The notes: generated from the sequence alone by a model not told the origin. A stretch of DNA of 64,000 nucleotides from an uncultured Alphaproteobacteria bacterium (GCA_900696495.1 CAADGI010000023.1:124001-188000), one strand, 5' to 3'; counted from the first letter of the stretch, positions 36,671 through 45,792 are shown. A program made the numbers and translations.

Positions 36671-37942
36671 TTATTTTAACCAGTCAGGAACTAAATCTTT
36701 GCTAATTATATCATCATAACTCTGGCGCGGACGAATAACGGCGCTTTGGTCGCCATCCACCATGATCTCGGCGGGCAGGGGCCGCGTGTTGTAATTCGAC
36801 GCCATGCTGAATCCATAAGCGCCCGCGGAACGAATAACAACCAGATCGCCTTCGCGCACCTCCGGCATTTCGCGGCCCGTCGCGAACGTGTCGCCCGTTT
36901 CGCATACCGGCCCGACAACGTCATAGATTTTCTTCGCCGCGTTACGGTTCTTCACCGGCTCGATCCCGTGATAGGCCTCGTAGAGCGTCGGGCGGATCAA
37001 ATCGTTCATCGCCGCGTCCAGCACCAGGAAATTCCGGTCCTGCGTTTCCTTGACGTATAAAACCCTCGTCAACAACACGCCCGAATTGCCGACGAGATAG
37101 CGCCCGGGCTCCATAACAATTTCGGTATCCAGCGGCAGAATAATATCCCGCACCCACGCCGCATAGGCATCAAGGTCGAGCAGTTTCTCGTCATTATATT
37201 GAATCGGGAATCCGCCGCCGATATCGAGGCGCGCAACCGCAAACCCTTCCTTGCGCAGGTCGCCAACCAGCGCCGGGAGTTTCGCGAAGGCTTTCTCAAA
37301 CGCCTTCACATCGAAAACCTGCGAGCCGATATGGATGGAAAGGCCGAGCGGCTCCACATTCTTCATTGTCTTCGCCATCGTATAGGCGCGGAACACGCCG
37401 TCGGCGGAAAGGCCGAACTTGTCGCGCTTGCGGCCCGTGGAAATTTTCGAATGCCCGCCGCCGCTGACATCCGGATTTAAACGGAACACCACCGGCGCTT
37501 TTTTCTTCATCTCGCCGGCGATTCTGTCGATGAATTCCAGCTCCGGCAGGGACTCGACATTGAACTGCCTTATGCCCGCTTTCAGGCACGCCTCGACCTC
37601 ACTGCGCTGTTTGCCGACGCCCGTCGAAACTCTTTTCTGCGGGTCGAACCCGGCCTTCAGGCCCCGGCGCAATTCACCTTCGGAAACAATCTCCAGCCCG
37701 CTGCCGATCCCGTTCAGCAAACTCAAAACCGCGACATTGCTGTTCGCCTTGCACGCGTAACAGAGCAAAGGCTGCCGGTTTTTCGGCAATGCCTTCGCCA
37801 TGGCATTCTTCAGGGCATCGAACTGCCCGCGTATATGGTCGGCGCTATATATATAGGTGGGCGTGCCATGCTCGCGCGCGAGTTCCTCGAGGGACACGCT
37901 CCCGGCGCTTAAGATGTTCTTTTTTTCAATAAATCCGGCCAT
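36671..37942 (-). CDS. lysA: Diaminopimelate decarboxylase
   Basis: PLP-dependent enzyme that converts meso-diaminopimelate to L-lysine. The 423-aa protein has the PLP-lysine region CYACKANSN, the glycine-rich phosphate-binding loop LDIGGGFPI, a PGRYLVGNSG motif and the C-terminal CETGDTFATGR active-site cysteine region. Its ATG overlaps the stop of the lptM-like gene by one base (TAATG), as is common in this class. Confidence 0.96.
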   Translation of the reverse strand: MAGFIEKKNILSAGSVSLEELAREHGTPTYIYSADHIRGQFDALKNAMAKALPKNRQPLLCYACKANSNVAVLSLLNGIGSGLEIVSEGELRRGLKAGFDPQKRVSTGVGKQRSEVEACLKAGIRQFNVESLPELEFIDRIAGEMKKKAPVVFRLNPDVSGGGHSKISTGRKRDKFGLSADGVFRAYTMAKTMKNVEPLGLSIHIGSQVFDVKAFEKAFAKLPALVGDLRKEGFAVARLDIGGGFPIQYNDEKLLDLDAYAAWVRDIILPLDTEIVMEPGRYLVGNSGVLLTRVLYVKETQDRNFLVLDAAMNDLIRPTLYEAYHGIEPVKNRNAAKKIYDVVGPVCETGDTFATGREMPEVREGDLVVIRSAGAYGFSMASNYNTRPLPAEIMVDGDQSAVIRPRQSYDDIISKDLVPDWLK

Positions 37943-38109
37943 TATCTGATGATTTTCACCGCGTCAGCGCCCGGATCGGTCCTGGTATTGGGGTAAACAC
38001 GCGGAAAATCGCCCTCATTCGCCCCTTCCGGCGGGTCGACATGCGACGGCTTGATCCCGCAGCCCGCCAGCAGGGCCATGCTTATGGCCAATATGGTGAA
38101 TTTCCGCAT
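37942..38109 (-). CDS. LptM-like small lipoprotein
   Basis: A 55-aa lipoprotein starting MRKFTILAISMALLAGCG with lipobox LAGC; the mature part is short with a Pro-rich segment and DFPRVYP near the middle. This matches the small lipoprotein (YifL/LptM type) that precedes lysA in many Proteobacteria and helps mature the LPS translocon protein LptD. The start at 38109 is chosen because it places the signal peptide; the frame is open 45 bases further upstream. It overlaps lysA by one base. Confidence 0.8.
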   Translation of the reverse strand: MRKFTILAISMALLAGCGIKPSHVDPPEGANEGDFPRVYPNTRTDPGADAVKIIR

Positions 38110-38252
38110 TTTTGCCTCTTCATTAAAATCTATAGCCCAAAGCCCTAAAAGCAAAGCGGGATATGGGATTAAACCCTGAAAAAATGTACAATCCGGGGGG
38201 TAAGGCCCTCCGCCTTAGCCTTTCTTAAAGCCTTCTATGGGACAATCGGACA

Positions 38253-39548
38253 ATGCAGGACAGCGCCGCCGCAACTGCGGCTGAAAAAATAACGCAGGAT
38301 CAACTGGATGCCATGGTCGGGCTGCACACCCGCTTCCTCGAAGGAAGGGTCGGGGGCCGCCGCGCCACCCTCAAGAACACCGATCTGAGCCTGCTTTCCC
38401 TGCGCGGGCAGGACCTCCGCCAGGCCAGTTTCATCGGCTGTGTCATGGTCGGCATGGACCTCGCTGACGCCGTTTTCCAGGAATCCTCGCTTTATGCCTG
38501 CGACCTCAGCCATTCCAACCTTCACCGCACGAATTTCATCCGGGCTGACCTGCGCGGCGCCCGCATCGAAAACGCCAACCTCGAAGGCGCCGACCTTGAG
38601 AAGGCGGATTTGAGGGTAGGCGGCCTCGCCGAGGATGGCTCCCAATATGACAGCGGCCAGGCCGTGAATTTCCGCGGCGCGAATTTAAGCGGCGCGAAAC
38701 TCGCGGGCTCCATGGCGACCCGCGCCGATTTCTCCGATGCCATTCTCGCAGGCGCCAACATCGCCAACGCCGATTTCCGTGGCGCGCAGCTCGAGGGCGC
38801 GGATTTGTCCGACGCCGAAGTCGACGGCGCGAAATTCAACGGCGCGAACTTGAAATCCGCGATCATGACCGGCATCGAGATGAAAAATTTCAACGCCAAG
38901 GACGTCGACATGTCCGGCGCGATCACCGACGAAAATATCGGCACCTCGATCGCCGCGCTCGAACAGCCTTTGCCGAAACTGGTCGAGGATCACCGCGCCT
39001 GGGTGGAATCGGCGGGCAAGAACGGCAAGCAACTCGATTTAAGCGGCGTCGACATGCGTCAACTCAAAACCCTCAAGCAGGAAAAAATGACCGCAATTAA
39101 AGCCGAGGGCACGAAATTCTTCGGCATGAATCTCTACAAAATCGAATTGCAAAGCGCGACGCTCGACGGTTCCGACTTTAGAAATTGCGACCTCGAAGAA
39201 GCCGACCTGCGCGGCTCCAGTTTCAAGAACGTCAATCTTTCCCATTCAAAACTCCGCCGGGTGAATGGAAGCCCTCTCATGTTCGGCGCGAGCGGGCAAA
39301 CCCGCCGCTTCAGCCCCTGCGATTTTGCAAACGCGAAATTCCGCTACAGCGACCTTTCCGGCGCGCAGCTCCGCAGCGCGGTCTTCACCGGCGCGGATTT
39401 GTCCTACGCGAATTTATCGGGGGCTGATTTGCGGGATGCCGATTTCACCGGCGCCGCCATGACCGGCACCAATCTCGACGGCGCGCAGACCGAGGGCGCG
39501 AAATTCGACCGCGCCGGAAAATTATTCAGGATACCATCAGATAACTAG
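38253..39548 (+). CDS. Pentapeptide-repeat protein
   Basis: A 431-aa protein dominated by pentapeptide repeats of the A-(D/N)-L-x-x form, for example ANLEGADLEKADL and GADLSYANLSGADL, in two blocks (about residues 60-215 and 290-420) separated by a charged helical stretch. Such repeats form right-handed quadrilateral beta helices. The N-terminal 55 residues hold a conserved-looking PilZ-like-free helical segment. There is no signal peptide. Function unknown. It diverges from the lptM-lysA pair and its end overlaps the convergent orphan set by 4 bases. Confidence 0.88.
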   Translation: MQDSAAATAAEKITQDQLDAMVGLHTRFLEGRVGGRRATLKNTDLSLLSLRGQDLRQASFIGCVMVGMDLADAVFQESSLYACDLSHSNLHRTNFIRADLRGARIENANLEGADLEKADLRVGGLAEDGSQYDSGQAVNFRGANLSGAKLAGSMATRADFSDAILAGANIANADFRGAQLEGADLSDAEVDGAKFNGANLKSAIMTGIEMKNFNAKDVDMSGAITDENIGTSIAALEQPLPKLVEDHRAWVESAGKNGKQLDLSGVDMRQLKTLKQEKMTAIKAEGTKFFGMNLYKIELQSATLDGSDFRNCDLEEADLRGSSFKNVNLSHSKLRRVNGSPLMFGASGQTRRFSPCDFANAKFRYSDLSGAQLRSAVFTGADLSYANLSGADLRDADFTGAAMTGTNLDGAQTEGAKFDRAGKLFRIPSDN

Positions 39549-39955
39549 GAGCGGTTCGGCGCAGGATTATAATGAACGCTCATTTTCAGTTCATCATTTC
39601 TAATCACAGGGCTTTCTTTAAACAGGGCGGGAATGCCTGCTTCATCTTTAAATCTGTCATTTAAAAACCTCACGGATTCATGGATGGCACTGTAATTATC
39701 CGGACGTGGCGATTGGTTGAAAATATCAACCGTGCTGCCATCCGCCAGCTTTAGATTCCATGTTTCGCGCCATGTATAAGGCACCTCGGGCGGCGGAGCT
39801 ATGAAGTAACTCTCAAATCCCAGCGCCATGAAGGTTTTCCGAAGAGCCCCAGGCTCCGGCGCATTCGCCGAGGGTGTAAGAGCCTTGTAACTGCTATATT
39901 CTGGAGGACGGCTGCCGCCGCCATTTCGTTGTCTGCTGATTGTACGTTGTCCCAT
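39545..39955 (-). CDS. Orphan paralog 3 of a tandem family
   Basis: A 136-aa protein without a recognised family. A low-complexity Ser/Arg/Gly start (about 25 residues) is followed by a domain with GF, a Trp-containing strand (ETWNLKLADG), a FLNDRF helix and a final strand (ELKMSVHYNP). This pattern is shared with the two genes upstream, which points to homologous domains. Its ATG overlaps the stop of the 249-aa gene by one base, so translation is coupled. Confidence 0.65.
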   Translation of the reverse strand: MGQRTISRQRNGGGSRPPEYSSYKALTPSANAPEPGALRKTFMALGFESYFIAPPPEVPYTWRETWNLKLADGSTVDIFNQSPRPDNYSAIHESVRFLNDRFKDEAGIPALFKESPVIRNDELKMSVHYNPAPNRS

Positions 39956-40704
39956 TACTTTACTCCCGGTACCGGCACTGGCTCGTTTTCAAAATCAGTA
40001 ACAAGTTGGTAGATTAATGTTTCATTGTCTGTATAGATTTCATTGCGTATGCCATAAAGCTTATGCGATTTAATATCCTCCAACAGGTGGCGGATCATAT
40101 CGCGGTGCTCTTTGTCGAGTCTGTTGAATGTAATTATTTCTTTTGCATGGCCTGATAATACTTTCGACCATGTTTCTGAAATTTTTTTGCCCCCTATAAC
40201 AGGCGCGTTATCTCTTACGAAACCTTCATGTTTCAGGAGGCTTGTGATGTGTTTGCGGTTTCGTGCGCTCGTCTCGCTTCTCATCTCAGGTGATAACGGC
40301 GAGACGCGAATGGCAACTTGGCCGCCTGCATCTCTGAAGGAGCCATTATCATATGCGCGTAAAGGTTTAAATTTATTCATTACAGCGCCATGCTCGAAAC
40401 GTTGAGTAAGAAAGTCAGCGGCGCCTTTGACGTCCCAGTTTTCTTCAACCGAGGGAGAAGGAGAGGCATAAACAGTTATGACGGCCTTGTCTGTTCTTTT
40501 TTTCCAGGCATTCCAGACGGAAGCTTTTGGGTGAACTTCACGGGGGCGGTGCCTGAGAACGCTTTTTACTCTGGACGGATGCTCGCTTTTTTCAGCCTCA
40601 TCACGCATATCCGGCTTGGAGAAAACCTTTGTGAAACCGTAGACGCTCAACACCTTATCAAGGCGGGCAAAGGCTTCTTCATTCGTAATAACTGCTTGGT
40701 CCAT
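39955..40704 (-). CDS. Orphan paralog 2 of a tandem family, two domain copies
   Basis: A 249-aa protein. Two copies of the same unrecognised domain appear: copy 1 (about residues 7-130) with YGF, WNAWKK, FLTQRFEHG and QVAIRVSP; copy 2 (about 137-240) with EGF, ETWSKVL, DIKSH and a last strand IYQLVT. The first copy carries a basic insertion (about 40-60). It lies 30 bases downstream of the 123-aa gene and overlaps the 136-aa gene. No signal peptide or membrane segment. Confidence 0.65.
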   Translation of the reverse strand: MDQAVITNEEAFARLDKVLSVYGFTKVFSKPDMRDEAEKSEHPSRVKSVLRHRPREVHPKASVWNAWKKRTDKAVITVYASPSPSVEENWDVKGAADFLTQRFEHGAVMNKFKPLRAYDNGSFRDAGGQVAIRVSPLSPEMRSETSARNRKHITSLLKHEGFVRDNAPVIGGKKISETWSKVLSGHAKEIITFNRLDKEHRDMIRHLLEDIKSHKLYGIRNEIYTDNETLIYQLVTDFENEPVPVPGVK

Positions 40705-40734
40705 GTTTTGCTTTAATAAGATTGTGGTCGCCGA

Positions 40735-41106
40735 TTACTCGTGGGCTGAATGGGGCTGGATATAAATGGCAACCTGGCTCGCGCCGCCCATAAAAATACG
40801 CATATGGCTGCCATTTCCGAGAAGGTCGGTTTTTGATTCATTTTCGAAAACGCCCGACAGGTACTGGAGATCTTTATCGATCGCGAGGGCTTCTTTTCGT
40901 GGATCGATACGAACGACAATGTCGAATGTTTGGCCCAGCTGTTCGCCGGTTTTCGTCCAGATAAAGGCATCGGATTGCCCGGAAATTTTCTGGGTCGCGC
41001 TTCGTCCAAACCCGTACGCGCGCATTTTTTCTTCCAGGATACCCCTGACTTCCGGACGGCTTAAGGTCCTGGAATAATAGGGTATTTCATTTTTTTGCGC
41101 ACTCAT
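40735..41106 (-). CDS. Orphan paralog 1 of a tandem family
   Basis: A 123-aa cytosolic protein, first of the three. It has the shared pattern: helix RGILEEKMRAYGF, strand with FIWTKTGEQ, strand TFDIVVRID, helix LQYLSGVFEN and final strands MRIFMGG and VAIYIQP. A near-consensus promoter is at 41139-41167. The function is unknown. Confidence 0.65.
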   Translation of the reverse strand: MSAQKNEIPYYSRTLSRPEVRGILEEKMRAYGFGRSATQKISGQSDAFIWTKTGEQLGQTFDIVVRIDPRKEALAIDKDLQYLSGVFENESKTDLLGNGSHMRIFMGGASQVAIYIQPHSAHE

Positions 41107-41138
41107 TTGGCCCCCTGATTAAGTCCTGTCAGGCGGCA

Positions 41139-41167
41139 AAATTACGACAGATTTACGATTATGTCAA
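41139..41167 (-). promoter_or_regulatory. Near-consensus promoter of the tandem orphan family
   Basis: On the minus strand TTGACA and TAATTT are separated by 17 bases, ending about 30 bases before the start of the 123-aa gene. The -35 lies right at the end of etfA. Confidence 0.6.
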
Positions 41168-42097
41168 CTATATCTTGCTTTCCAGCTCGGGGATGATCTG
41201 GAACAAATCGCCGACCAGCCCATAATCGGCGATGCCAAAGATCGGCGCTTCGCCGTCTTTGTTAATGGCGACAATGATTTTCGAGTCCTTCATCCCCGCC
41301 AGGTGCTGGATCGCGCCCGAAATCCCGATGGCTATATAAAGGTCGGGGGCGACGATCTTGCCCGTCTGGCCGACCTGGTAATCGTTCGGGACATAACCCG
41401 CATCCACCGCCGCGCGGGAAGCGCCGACGGCAGCGCCGAGCTTGTCGGCCAGCTTCTCGATGATCGCGAAATTTTCTTTCGATCCCACGCCGCGCCCGCC
41501 GGAAATGACGATTTTCGCCGCCGTCAGTTCAGGCCGCTCCGATTTCGAAAGCTCCTGGCCCGCGAAGGAGGAAAGGGTGTTCGGCGTCGCCGTGTTGATT
41601 TCGTTCACCACGCCCGACCCGCCGGAATTTTTGACGGCATCAAAATTCGTCGGCCGCACGGTCATGACTTTGATTTTATCCGACGACTTCACCGTCGCGA
41701 TCGCATTGCCCGCGTAAACAGGCCGCTCGAACGTCTCGGCATCGTGAATGGCGATGACATCGGAAATCTGCTGAACGTCCAGCAGCGCCGCCGCGCGCGG
41801 CAGGACATTTTTCCCGTGCGTCGTCGCCGGCGCGAGGATATGGCTGTAATTTTTTCCCTGTTCGTGGAGCAGGGGCGCGATGTCTTCCGCGAGTTGATGT
41901 TCCAGCGGCGAATTGTCCGCCTTCAGAACTTTCGCGACGCCTTCGCATTTCGCGGCTGCATCTGCGACCGCCCCGCAAGCCGCCCCGGCCACGAGAACAT
42001 GAATCTCTCCGCCCAGTTTCTTCGCCGCGCCGATAACATTCAGCGTCGCGGGTTTCAGGGTTTTGTTATCGTGCTCAGCGAGGACAAGAATAGCCAT
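41168..42097 (-). CDS. etfA: Electron transfer flavoprotein subunit alpha
   Basis: ETF alpha/beta carries electrons from acyl-CoA and other dehydrogenases to ETF-quinone oxidoreductase. The 309-aa protein has the N-terminal nucleotide-fold domain and the C-terminal FAD-binding domain with [11 protein letters not shown], the [16 protein letters not shown] stretch and [12 protein letters not shown]. Separated from etfB by 100 bases including a palindromic element. An hbd gene often follows etfA in related genomes; here the orphan family follows. Confidence 0.95.
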   Translation of the reverse strand: MAILVLAEHDNKTLKPATLNVIGAAKKLGGEIHVLVAGAACGAVADAAAKCEGVAKVLKADNSPLEHQLAEDIAPLLHEQGKNYSHILAPATTHGKNVLPRAAALLDVQQISDVIAIHDAETFERPVYAGNAIATVKSSDKIKVMTVRPTNFDAVKNSGGSGVVNEINTATPNTLSSFAGQELSKSERPELTAAKIVISGGRGVGSKENFAIIEKLADKLGAAVGASRAAVDAGYVPNDYQVGQTGKIVAPDLYIAIGISGAIQHLAGMKDSKIIVAINKDGEAPIFGIADYGLVGDLFQIIPELESKI

Positions 42098-42139
42098 GTG
42101 TTAATCCTTCATAAAAAATAAAACGCCAAGCGCGCTACG

Positions 42140-42190
42140 AACACGACGACAACACGCGCGACGCGTTGCGTTCTTTGCGGTCGTTGTGTT
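42140..42190. repeat. Imperfect inverted repeat between etfB and etfA
   Basis: AACACGACGAC (42140-42150) and GTCGTTGTGTT (42180-42190) pair with one mismatch, enclosing a GCGCG-rich core. A similar layout (AACACAAAG/CTTTGTGTT) occurs at 54738-54800. It may be a terminator-like element or a repeat. Confidence 0.45.
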
Positions 42191-42197
42191 TAAAAAT

Positions 42198-42962
42198 TTA
42201 TAAAACCTTTGCTTCATTCTTTAATTTATCAATCAATTCATCGACTGTTTTGACCTTGATGCCGCCCTTGCGTTTCGCGGGCTCGGCGACCTTCACGATT
42301 TTCAGGCGCGGCGCGATATCGACGCCGAGCGCGGACGGCTCGATCGTTTCCATCGGTTTTTTCTTGGCCTTCATGATATCCGGGAGCTTCGCGTAACGCG
42401 GCTCGTTCAATCGCAGATCCGTCGTGATCACCGCCGGCGTTTTGAGCGACAGCGTCTCAAGGCCGCCGTCGATCTCGCGCGTCACCTTCAATGAACCGGA
42501 TTCAATATTCAGTTTCGACGCGAACGTGCCCTGCGGCCATCCAAGAAGCGCGGCGAGCATCTGACCAGTCTGGTTTGAATCATCGTCGATCGATTGCTTG
42601 CCCATGATGACGAGATCCGGCTTTTCTTTTTCCACGAGCGCCTTGAGCATTTTCGCGACGGCGAGCGGCTCGACACCGCCCAGATCCGTCGGCGCATCCG
42701 TCTTGACTAAAATCCCGCGGTCGGCGCCGATTGCCATCGCGGTGCGCAGTTGTTCTTCCGCCTTCGCCGGTCCGATCGACACGACGACCACTTCCGTCGC
42801 CTTGCCGCCCTCCTTCAGGCGCACGGCTTCCTCGACGGCGATTTCGTCGAACGGGTTGACCGACATTTTGACATTGGCGAGATCGACGCCCGTGCCATCC
42901 GATTTGACGCGGACCTTGACGTTGAAATCGATAACCCGCTTCACGGGGACGAGAATTTTCAT
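42198..42962 (-). CDS. etfB: Electron transfer flavoprotein subunit beta
   Basis: The 254-aa AMP-binding subunit of ETF. The N-terminus [19 protein letters not shown] and the [14 protein letters not shown] and [17 protein letters not shown] segments are characteristic. Upstream lies the HIG1 protein gene, and 100 bases downstream is etfA, consistent with one operon. Confidence 0.95.
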   Translation of the reverse strand: MKILVPVKRVIDFNVKVRVKSDGTGVDLANVKMSVNPFDEIAVEEAVRLKEGGKATEVVVVSIGPAKAEEQLRTAMAIGADRGILVKTDAPTDLGGVEPLAVAKMLKALVEKEKPDLVIMGKQSIDDDSNQTGQMLAALLGWPQGTFASKLNIESGSLKVTREIDGGLETLSLKTPAVITTDLRLNEPRYAKLPDIMKAKKKPMETIEPSALGVDIAPRLKIVKVAEPAKRKGGIKVKTVDELIDKLKNEAKVL

Positions 42963-42974
42963 GAGTGAACTCTT

Positions 42975-43172
42975 TTAGGTTTGGGAAGAAATATAGGCGA
43001 GGGCAAGCATGGCGAGCGCCACACCCTGAAGGATAACACGGGCGCGCATCAGTTTGTTACCGTATTTTTGGTTGAATTCGCCGCCTTTGACCATCGAGAC
43101 GATGCCGATCACCAGCACGGCGAGAACCGAAAGCAAAGCCAGGCCAAGGCAGACTGACAAAAAACCACTCAT
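42975..43172 (-). CDS. HIG1-domain twin-transmembrane protein
   Basis: A 65-aa protein with two hydrophobic helices (about 5-27 and 46-62) joined by a basic loop FNQKYGNKLMRARV. This matches the small HIG1-type (twin transmembrane) proteins located beside etfB in Alphaproteobacteria. Mitochondrial HIG1 proteins associate with respiratory complexes; whether this one does is unknown. It lies 12 bases before etfB. Confidence 0.8.
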   Translation of the reverse strand: MSGFLSVCLGLALLSVLAVLVIGIVSMVKGGEFNQKYGNKLMRARVILQGVALAMLALAYISSQT

Positions 43173-43250
43173 GTTAAAAAGCTAGAAGATTCATCCCGTC
43201 CTGGCCAGCCCCGGCCGGGAATTTTCCCACACAATTTTCATAAATATGAC

Positions 43251-43985
43251 TTATGTGGCCTGGCCGGTTATAAAATAATTCACGCCGGTATCGTTCCCGG
43301 AAATTTTGAATTCACCGCTTAGAGGGCTCAGGACAAGGCCGCTGATATTTTTCGGCTCGATGCCCGCCGTGCGCATATGGCGCGCAAGCTCCGAGGGCTT
43401 CACAAAGCGGCGCCAGCTGTGTGTTCCACGTGGAACAATGTTAAATACATACTCCGCCGCGACGATGCCGAGCGCAAAAGATTTCGGCGTGCGGTTAAGT
43501 GTCGAGAAAATCGCAAGCCCGCCGGGCTTAACGAGTTTCGAAATAGTCCTCACAAACTCTGCCGGGTTGTCGACATGCTCGATAATTTCCAGCGCGAGGA
43601 CGGCGTCATACTTTGTTTTCAGGTTTTCCGCCGCGCCGTTCCGGTAATCAATCGTCAATCCCGATTGCGCGGCATGTTCTTGCGCCGTTTCGATGGCCAC
43701 CGGGTCGGCATCGATACCCGTAACCTCGGCACCCAGCCGGGCCAAGGGCTCGCACACGAGACCGCCGCCGCATCCCACATCCAAAATTGAAAGCTTTTTA
43801 AAGGGGGTCAGGCTGATGTCGTCCAGCCCGTAATGTTTGCAGATCTGGTCCCTGATATAGCCCATCCGCGCCGGATTCAGGCGGTGAAGCGGGGCGAACG
43901 GCCCTTTTTCATCCCACCAGCGCGGGGCATCCTTTGAAAATTTGTCAATTTCGGCTTTTCTTATACTGCTGGACATATCCGGCAT
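43251..43985 (-). CDS. ubiG: Ubiquinone biosynthesis O-methyltransferase UbiG
   Basis: Carries out both O-methylations in ubiquinone synthesis. The 244-aa protein has the SAM motif LDVGCGGGLVCEPLARLG, the EIIEHV strand and the FSTLNRTPKSF and LPRGTHSW-type (here VPRGTHSW) C-terminal motifs. It diverges from lysC, the usual alphaproteobacterial arrangement. The start could also be the internal ATG four codons on. Confidence 0.95.
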   Translation of the reverse strand: MPDMSSSIRKAEIDKFSKDAPRWWDEKGPFAPLHRLNPARMGYIRDQICKHYGLDDISLTPFKKLSILDVGCGGGLVCEPLARLGAEVTGIDADPVAIETAQEHAAQSGLTIDYRNGAAENLKTKYDAVLALEIIEHVDNPAEFVRTISKLVKPGGLAIFSTLNRTPKSFALGIVAAEYVFNIVPRGTHSWRRFVKPSELARHMRTAGIEPKNISGLVLSPLSGEFKISGNDTGVNYFITGQAT

Positions 43986-44014
43986 CTGTCTTGTAATAAA
44001 TACCGTCTTTATTA

Positions 44015-44077
44015 ACGCGAAGAAGCGAAGAAGCGAAGAAAAATATTAAAAAACTTCGATACTTCGGGTCTTCGCGT
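44015..44077. repeat. Large imperfect hairpin of CGAAG repeats
   Basis: ACGCGAAGA (44015-44023) pairs with TCTTCGCGT (44069-44077). Inside, repeated CGAAG units face CTTCG units. The element fills the ubiG-lysC divergent spacer, ahead of the lysC start at 44099. It could influence either gene or be a mobile repeat. Confidence 0.55.
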
Positions 44078-44098
44078 AAAAAATATTTATGGATATTT

Positions 44099-45328
44099 AT
44101 GGCCTTAATTGTAGCAAAATTCGGCGGCACGTCCGTTGCAGACGTCAGCAAGATCAAGGGCGCCGCGGCCAAAATCGCGCGCGAGGTCGAACGCGGCCAT
44201 AAGGTTGCCGTAGTCGTCTCCGCCATGGCCGGCGTCACCAACCAGCTCGTCGATTACTGCAACCAGGTCGATAAACTGCACGACACAAGCGAATATGACG
44301 TGGTGGTGGCGAGCGGCGAACAGGTCACCTCCGGCCTTATGGCCATGACCCTGCAGAAAATGGGCGTCAAGGCGCGCTCATGGCAGGGCTGGCAGCTTCC
44401 GATTGTGACGAATGACGTCCACAGCAAGGCCCGCATCTCCGAAATCAAGACCGCCGAACTGCTCAAAAGCCTGAACGCGGGCGAGGTCGCGGTTATCCCG
44501 GGCTTCCAGGGCATGACCGGCAATGGCCGCGTCACCACGCTGGGCCGTGGCGGGTCCGATACCTCGGCCGTCGCCGTCGCCGCCGCGCTGGAGGCCGACC
44601 GCTGCGACATCTATACCGATGTCGACGGCGTCTACACGACCGACCCGCGCATCGTGCCGCACGCGAAGAAAATCGATAAGATTTCATATGAGGAAATGCT
44701 GGAACTGGCGTCTGTGGGGGCGAAAGTCCTCCATATCCGCTCGGTGGAAATCGCCATGAAAAAGGATATCCCGATCCAGGTCCTGTCCAGTTTTGAAGAC
44801 CATGTCGGCAGCGACCTGCCGGGAACACTTGTCACACGCGAGGAGGATATCGTGGAACAGCAACTCGTTACGGGCGTGGCCTACACACGCGACGAAGCCA
44901 AAGTCACATTGCTCGGGGTGCCGGATGTCCCCGGCGTCGCCGCCAAAATCTTCAGCCCGCTGGCCGATGCCGCGGTGAACGTCGACATGATCGTCCAGAA
45001 CGTCTCGCCCGATGGCAAATACACCGACATGACTTTCACCGTGCCGCGCGCCGACCTGCCGCGCGCGATCCAGACCATCAAGGCCCTGAAAGATCTGAAA
45101 TACCGGGAACTCCAGACCTCCGACACGGTGGCCAAGGTTTCCGTCGTCGGCATCGGCATGAAAAGCCATTCCGGCGTTGCCAATACAATGTTCAAAACGC
45201 TGGCCGAAAAATCCATTAACATCCAGGTCATCTCGACTTCGGAAATCAAGATCAGCGTCCTGATCGAGCAGGATTATGTCGAGCTGGCCGTCCGCTCGCT
45301 CCATGCCGCCTACGGGCTTGAAGGCTAG
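44099..45328 (+). CDS. lysC: Aspartate kinase
   Basis: Phosphorylates L-aspartate, the entry step to lysine, methionine and threonine. The 409-aa protein has the kinase signature KFGGTSVADVSK, the GRGGSDTSAVA glycine motif and two C-terminal ACT domains (about 265-405), typical of feedback-regulated lysine-sensitive enzymes. It diverges from ubiG with a long hairpin between the two. Confidence 0.96.
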   Translation: MALIVAKFGGTSVADVSKIKGAAAKIAREVERGHKVAVVVSAMAGVTNQLVDYCNQVDKLHDTSEYDVVVASGEQVTSGLMAMTLQKMGVKARSWQGWQLPIVTNDVHSKARISEIKTAELLKSLNAGEVAVIPGFQGMTGNGRVTTLGRGGSDTSAVAVAAALEADRCDIYTDVDGVYTTDPRIVPHAKKIDKISYEEMLELASVGAKVLHIRSVEIAMKKDIPIQVLSSFEDHVGSDLPGTLVTREEDIVEQQLVTGVAYTRDEAKVTLLGVPDVPGVAAKIFSPLADAAVNVDMIVQNVSPDGKYTDMTFTVPRADLPRAIQTIKALKDLKYRELQTSDTVAKVSVVGIGMKSHSGVANTMFKTLAEKSINIQVISTSEIKISVLIEQDYVELAVRSLHAAYGLEG

Positions 45329-45334
45329 GGGCGT

Positions 45335-45362
45335 TTGACTTTCCATTTCCGCCCGTTAAAAT
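45335..45362 (+). promoter_or_regulatory. Promoter of the 129-aa orphan
   Basis: TTGACT and TAAAAT separated by 16 bases just after the lysC stop, 40 bases ahead of the start at 45403. Confidence 0.5.
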
Positions 45363-45402
45363 GACGGAAAGAATAAGAAAACCGCCACAGGGAGATTAAA
45401 AG

Positions 45403-45792
45403 ATGAAGAAAGCCGAAACACAAACTGTTCCTCAAACAGTGGATATGAAAGAGGCTTCCGAAAAAGTTCGCGCTTTCGTGCTAAAAGGATATCCTGGATT
45501 AAAGCCTCAGGGAGAGGGTGTATATGGACATCAATACAAGCCCGGCTCGCCAATTAAAGGTCCGATTTCGCCGGAACTTCTCCCGATGCAGATCGGCTAT
45601 TTTACAGGCGAGAAAGTAGTCGTTGTTAGCGATGCGACCGGGCATGAACTGGTGGTAAAACCTTTCTTTGCCGCAGCCGCCGCGGCGGATTCCATATCGC
45701 CCCGCCAATCGACGGTATCCCTGGTTGTCTCTCCGGCAGTTCTGCCTCCCCCGGTAGTCGAACACCATTCGCAGCCTGTCGCAACCGCTTAA
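45403..45792 (+). CDS. Orphan hypothetical protein with Ala/Pro/Val-rich tail
   Basis: No family was recognised. The 129-aa protein has a helical start (EASEKVRAFVLKGYPG), a Gly/Pro-containing middle (GVYGHQYKPGSPIKGP), a beta segment (EKVVVVSDATGHELVVKPF) and a low-complexity Ala/Val/Pro end. It has no signal peptide. A GGGAG ribosome site and the promoter at 45335 support expression. It lies between lysC and the RodZ-like gene, a position taken by ptsP in some relatives. Confidence 0.6.
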   Translation: MKKAETQTVPQTVDMKEASEKVRAFVLKGYPGLKPQGEGVYGHQYKPGSPIKGPISPELLPMQIGYFTGEKVVVVSDATGHELVVKPFFAAAAAADSISPRQSTVSLVVSPAVLPPPVVEHHSQPVATA

